Made by a program: the position numbers and the translations under genes. DNA of 8,326 nucleotides from Bacteroidota bacterium (GTDB taxonomy: Bacteria; Bacteroidota; Bacteroidia; Chitinophagales; Chitinophagaceae), in assembly GCA_029778965.1 (NCBI GenBank), contig JAKPBL010000207.1:1-8326 (forward strand), read 5' to 3'. Each line of letters starts with the position of its first letter. Within the stretch, counting starts at the first letter, position 1. Below are positions 7,516 to 8,326 of this stretch, piece by piece. Below the pieces are notes generated by a model, which had not been told where the DNA came from, searched no databases, and was given only the letters and a program-made list of their open reading frames with translations.

Positions 7516-7790
7516 ATCTGTTGTTTTAGGTCTCTTTTTAAAAACGAACCGGGTAACGACCCTGGGCGGAATGCGGGAAGAAAAAGCGTTTCGTCGTATT
7601 CGCTACTTTGCTGGCGCCGGTATTCCGGTTGCTCATTACCGGTAGCTTTTACGATTTATATTCTTCCTGTTCCTGCACTGCAGGCTTTCGGGGCGCGAAC
7701 AGGTTCCTGCGCTGATTGCAGCAGGCTGCCGGTTCCCCCGGTTCGTATGTTGGTCAGCTTTGGTAAAGAAGTGCTGTTCTCCTTTTGTTT
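7516..7790 (-). other. non-coding upstream region of the SPFH gene, with a hairpin-rich block
   Basis: No credible gene lies here. The part at 7660-7730 is rich in inverted repeats: CCTGTTC (7666-7672) pairs with GAACAGG (7697-7703), enclosing a small CCTGC-ACT-GCAGG hairpin (7672-7684; it shares base 7672 with the outer stem, so not every pair can form at once). CCTGC (7706-7710) can pair with GCAGG (7721-7725). A 12-base direct repeat, GTTCCTGCACTG (7669-7680) and GTTCCTGCGCTG (7703-7714), differs at one base. I see no good match to the TAnnTTTG promoter upstream of the SPFH start on the minus strand, so the gene may be read from further right through the tRNA-like elements, or from a non-consensus promoter. 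Confidence 0.4.
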
Positions 7791-7866
7791 CGCTACATCC
7801 TGAGTGTAGTGCTCTGGTCCACTTGAGCTATCACGGTTTTCAATCGTGACCGGGATTCGAACCCGG
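7791..7866 (-). ncRNA. permuted tRNA-like element B (T arm, acceptor stub, D arm, anticodon-type arm)
   Basis: Read on the minus strand, the parts of a tRNA appear in rotated order. A consensus T arm CCGGG-TTCGAAT-CCCGG (7866-7850) is followed at once by TCACG (7849-7845), a nine-base loop ATTGAAAAC, CGTGA (7835-7831) that pairs fully with TCACG, then TA at the position 8-9 sites. A D arm GCTC-AAGTGGACCA-GAGC (7828-7811) with the conserved GG, one linker A, and a 5-bp/7-nt anticodon-type arm CTACA-CTCAGGA-TGTAG (7809-7793) follow. The loop has T at 33, CAG at 34-36 and a purine at 37, which would read leucine CUG codons. No T arm follows the anticodon arm, and no other copy of the CGTGA strand lies where a normal tRNA would need it. 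No CCA is encoded in the joining loop. It could be a permuted tRNA gene, a tRNA-like regulatory RNA, or the remnant of a tandem tRNA duplication. Confidence 0.55.
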
Positions 7867-7925
7867 GTAAACATTGCTCTACCATTAAGCTATCCCTTTT
7901 CATCGGGAGGAGGATTCGAACCTCC
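7867..7925 (-). ncRNA. permuted tRNA-like element A (T arm, acceptor stub, D arm, no anticodon arm)
   Basis: It has the same rotated order as its left neighbour. The T arm GGAGG-TTCGAAT-CCTCC (7925-7909) is followed immediately by TCCC (7908-7905), the loop GATGAAAA, GGGA (7896-7893), TA, and a D arm GCTT-AATGGTA-GAGC (7890-7876) whose seven-base loop resembles that of the nearby tRNA-Gln. TCCC and GGGA pair in exact register with positions 66-69 and 4-7 of an acceptor stem. After the D arm only nine bases (AATGTTTAC) remain before the T arm of element B, so there is no room for an anticodon arm. The joining loops of the two elements are alike (GATGAAAA and GATTGAAAAC), which suggests common origin or function. 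In normal order (D arm here plus T arm of element B) the acceptor strands do not match, so a plain tRNA is not supported. Confidence 0.5.
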
Positions 7926-7937
7926 AACACATGTTGG

Positions 7938-8039
7938 CGGATAGGTACTGCTTCGGCAATGGCATACGGTACATTACAATGCCCGCACCGGCGCGCTGCG
8001 GATGCGCGTCCCTCGATTGACAATAACAGCCGGTATCCG
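7938..8039 (-). ncRNA. possible structured RNA domain between tRNA-Gln and the tRNA-like elements
   Basis: About 100 bases that can be closed by CGGATA (8039-8034) with TATCCG (7943-7938). Inside are several stems: CCGGC (8033-8029) with GCCGG (7992-7988), a hairpin GCGC-ATCCGCA-GCGC (8007-7993), GGCAT/ATGCC (7983-7979 with 7965-7961) and a tetraloop hairpin ATTGC-CGAA-GCAGT (7960-7947, one wobble pair). These are compatible with each other as a multibranch fold. I recognise no known RNA family and no convincing reading frame. Whether it is a real RNA or a chance fold of GC-rich DNA cannot be decided from one sequence. Confidence 0.3.
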
Positions 8040-8040
8040 T

Positions 8041-8056
8041 CTTGTCGTGAGACAAG
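8041..8056. other. short perfect hairpin just downstream of tRNA-Gln
   Basis: CTTGTC and GACAAG form a 6-bp stem around GTGA on the plus strand (TCAC on the minus strand). It begins eight bases past the encoded CCA of tRNA-Gln on the minus strand. No T-run follows, so it is not a typical terminator. It may mark the 3' processing region of the tRNA precursor or belong to the following structured region. Confidence 0.4.
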
Positions 8057-8063
8057 CCTTTAC

Positions 8064-8137
8064 TGGTTGGTTTGCAGGGACTCGAACCCCGGCATCCGGT
8101 GCCAAAAACCGGCGCTCTGCCACTGAGCTACAAACCA
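8064..8137 (-). tRNA. tRNA-Gln (anticodon UUG)
   Basis: A complete cloverleaf is visible on the minus strand: acceptor TGGTTTG (8137-8131) with CAAACCA (8074-8068), all seven pairs standard; T8-A9; D arm GCTC-AGTGGCA-GAGC; anticodon arm CCGGT-TTTTGGC-ACCGG with TTG at 8105-8103; a four-base variable loop; T arm CGGGG-TTCGAGT-CCCTG; discriminator A and encoded CCA (8066-8064). The weak first pair T1-A72 is the usual glutamine identity feature, and the anticodon stem-loop resembles E. coli tRNA-Gln(UUG). It decodes CAA and, by wobble, CAG. It is the only clearly functional tRNA in the window and differs from its two left-hand tRNA-like neighbours in having normal order and encoded CCA. Confidence 0.96.
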
Positions 8138-8142
8138 TTGTA

Positions 8143-8176
8143 CAACAAAAAACCCGGTCGATGGTACGACCGGGTT
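8143..8176 (-). terminator. terminator-like hairpin directly upstream of tRNA-Gln
   Basis: A perfect 10-bp stem, AACCCGGTCG (8151-8160) with CGACCGGGTT (8167-8176), has a six-base loop and is followed on the minus strand by TTTTTTGTTG. In form it is a strong intrinsic terminator for minus-strand transcription. Its T-run ends only a few bases before the 5' end of tRNA-Gln (8137), leaving no room for a separate promoter in between. Either it ends a short transcript from 8177-8269 and a promoter for the tRNA overlaps it, or it works as an attenuator or processing site. Confidence 0.7.
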
Positions 8177-8269
8177 CACCTGATTTCATCTGAAATCATC
8201 TTACCGATCGGTACGACCCTGCAACAATGCCAGGAATATGTTTAAGCGGTTTTGTTTCATATACTGCAT
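8177..8269 (-). other. short region between two terminators with palindromes and a tiny reading frame
   Basis: This stretch lies between two minus-strand terminators and could be a small transcription unit. It contains two perfect palindromes: TGATTTCA-TC-TGAAATCA (8181-8198) and TACCGATCGGTA (8202-8213). A GGTACGACC at 8211-8219 repeats the same nine bases at 8163-8171 inside the neighbouring hairpin. The minus strand also has a 22-codon frame from ATG 8269 to TAA 8201 (MQYMKQNRLNIFLALLQGR and three more residues), for which there is no support beyond being open. No promoter consensus is convincing. Confidence 0.35.
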
Positions 8270-8296
8270 AAAAAAGCCCTGCAATACGGCGGGGCT
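8270..8296 (-). terminator. intrinsic terminator (minus strand; possibly also plus strand)
   Basis: AGCCCTGC (8275-8282) pairs with GCGGGGCT (8289-8296) through one G-T wobble, with a six-base loop. The minus strand continues into a run of six T residues, so it should end a transcript entering from the right of the window. On the plus strand it is followed by CTATTTTGATTG and more T-rich sequence to the window end, which may also work weakly. Confidence 0.75.
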
Positions 8297-8326
8297 CTAT
8301 TTTGATTGTTGATTTTTTATTTTTCA

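Noticed and set aside
6445..7803. 452-residue open frame on the plus strand across the SPFH gene
   Set aside because: Antisense shadow of a gene whose minus-strand product has a clear SPFH domain and repeats. The frame also runs through the non-coding region, and its translation is rich in Phe, Gln, His and Val without domain pattern.
7867..7896. Ordinary tRNA made from the D arm of element A and the T arm of element B
   Set aside because: Only nine bases separate the arms, too few for an anticodon arm, and the flanking strands (GGGA and TCACG) do not pair as an acceptor stem.
7992..8008. Anticodon-arm-like hairpin CGCGC-ATCCGCA-GCGCG (would read CCG, arginine)
   Set aside because: No D arm precedes it and no TTCGA T arm follows at the right distance; position 37 would be C rather than a purine. 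Most likely an ordinary stem.
7656..8023. Minus-strand frames of 72 and 76 residues over the tRNA-like elements
   Set aside because: The translations contain strings such as VRILLP and LPGFESRS that arise from reading T-arm sequences as codons; these are RNA elements, not proteins.
7791..8137. tmRNA (ssrA), including the permuted two-piece form
   Set aside because: No tag reading frame, no pseudoknot domain and no tmRNA-type acceptor sequences; the D arms are full tRNA-type arms, which tmRNA lacks.
8002..8193. 63-residue plus-strand frame
   Set aside because: It runs antisense through tRNA-Gln and the terminator-like hairpin and has no coding support.

Overview
The window looks like chromosomal DNA from a Bacteroidota bacterium, most likely order Chitinophagales (Chitinophagaceae-like). 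The reasons are a cold-shock protein with the lysine/glutamate-rich N-terminal tail typical of that phylum, a near match to the phylum's TAnnTTTG promoter element in front of it, no Shine-Dalgarno sequences, a FAS1 lipoprotein and a moderate GC content. No transposase, integrase, CRISPR array or phage gene is visible.

The left three quarters (1-6390) carry five plus-strand genes for mostly exported proteins: a NamZ/DUF1343 exo-N-acetylmuramidase lipoprotein (121-1329), a cold-shock-domain RNA-binding protein (1391-1849), an exported S9 prolyl-oligopeptidase-type peptidase (1944-4064), a lipoprotein with two fasciclin (FAS1) domains (4203-5153) and an exported self-processing P1 (DmpA/S58-type) aminopeptidase (5248-6390). 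They do not form one pathway. The common theme is cell-envelope and peptide catabolism. A strong intrinsic terminator follows the FAS1 gene. A bidirectional terminator at 6393-6422 separates the plus-strand genes from a convergent minus-strand gene for an SPFH/band-7 (slipin-like) protein (6424-7515), which has no membrane segment and carries three copies of an aromatic repeat.

The right end (7516-8326) codes for no convincing protein and is built of RNA structure, mainly read on the minus strand. From right to left it holds: a terminator (8275-8296), a short stretch with three perfect palindromes, a second terminator-like hairpin lying against the 5' end of a normal tRNA-Gln(UUG) gene (8064-8137), about 100 nt of foldable sequence, and then two tandem tRNA-like elements in which the T arm comes BEFORE the acceptor and D arm (7791-7925). 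In both, the strand right after the T arm pairs, in the exact acceptor-stem register, with the strand right before the D arm. That is the layout of a circularly permuted tRNA. The left element also has an anticodon-type arm (loop reading CAG). The right one has none. This is the most unusual part of the window.
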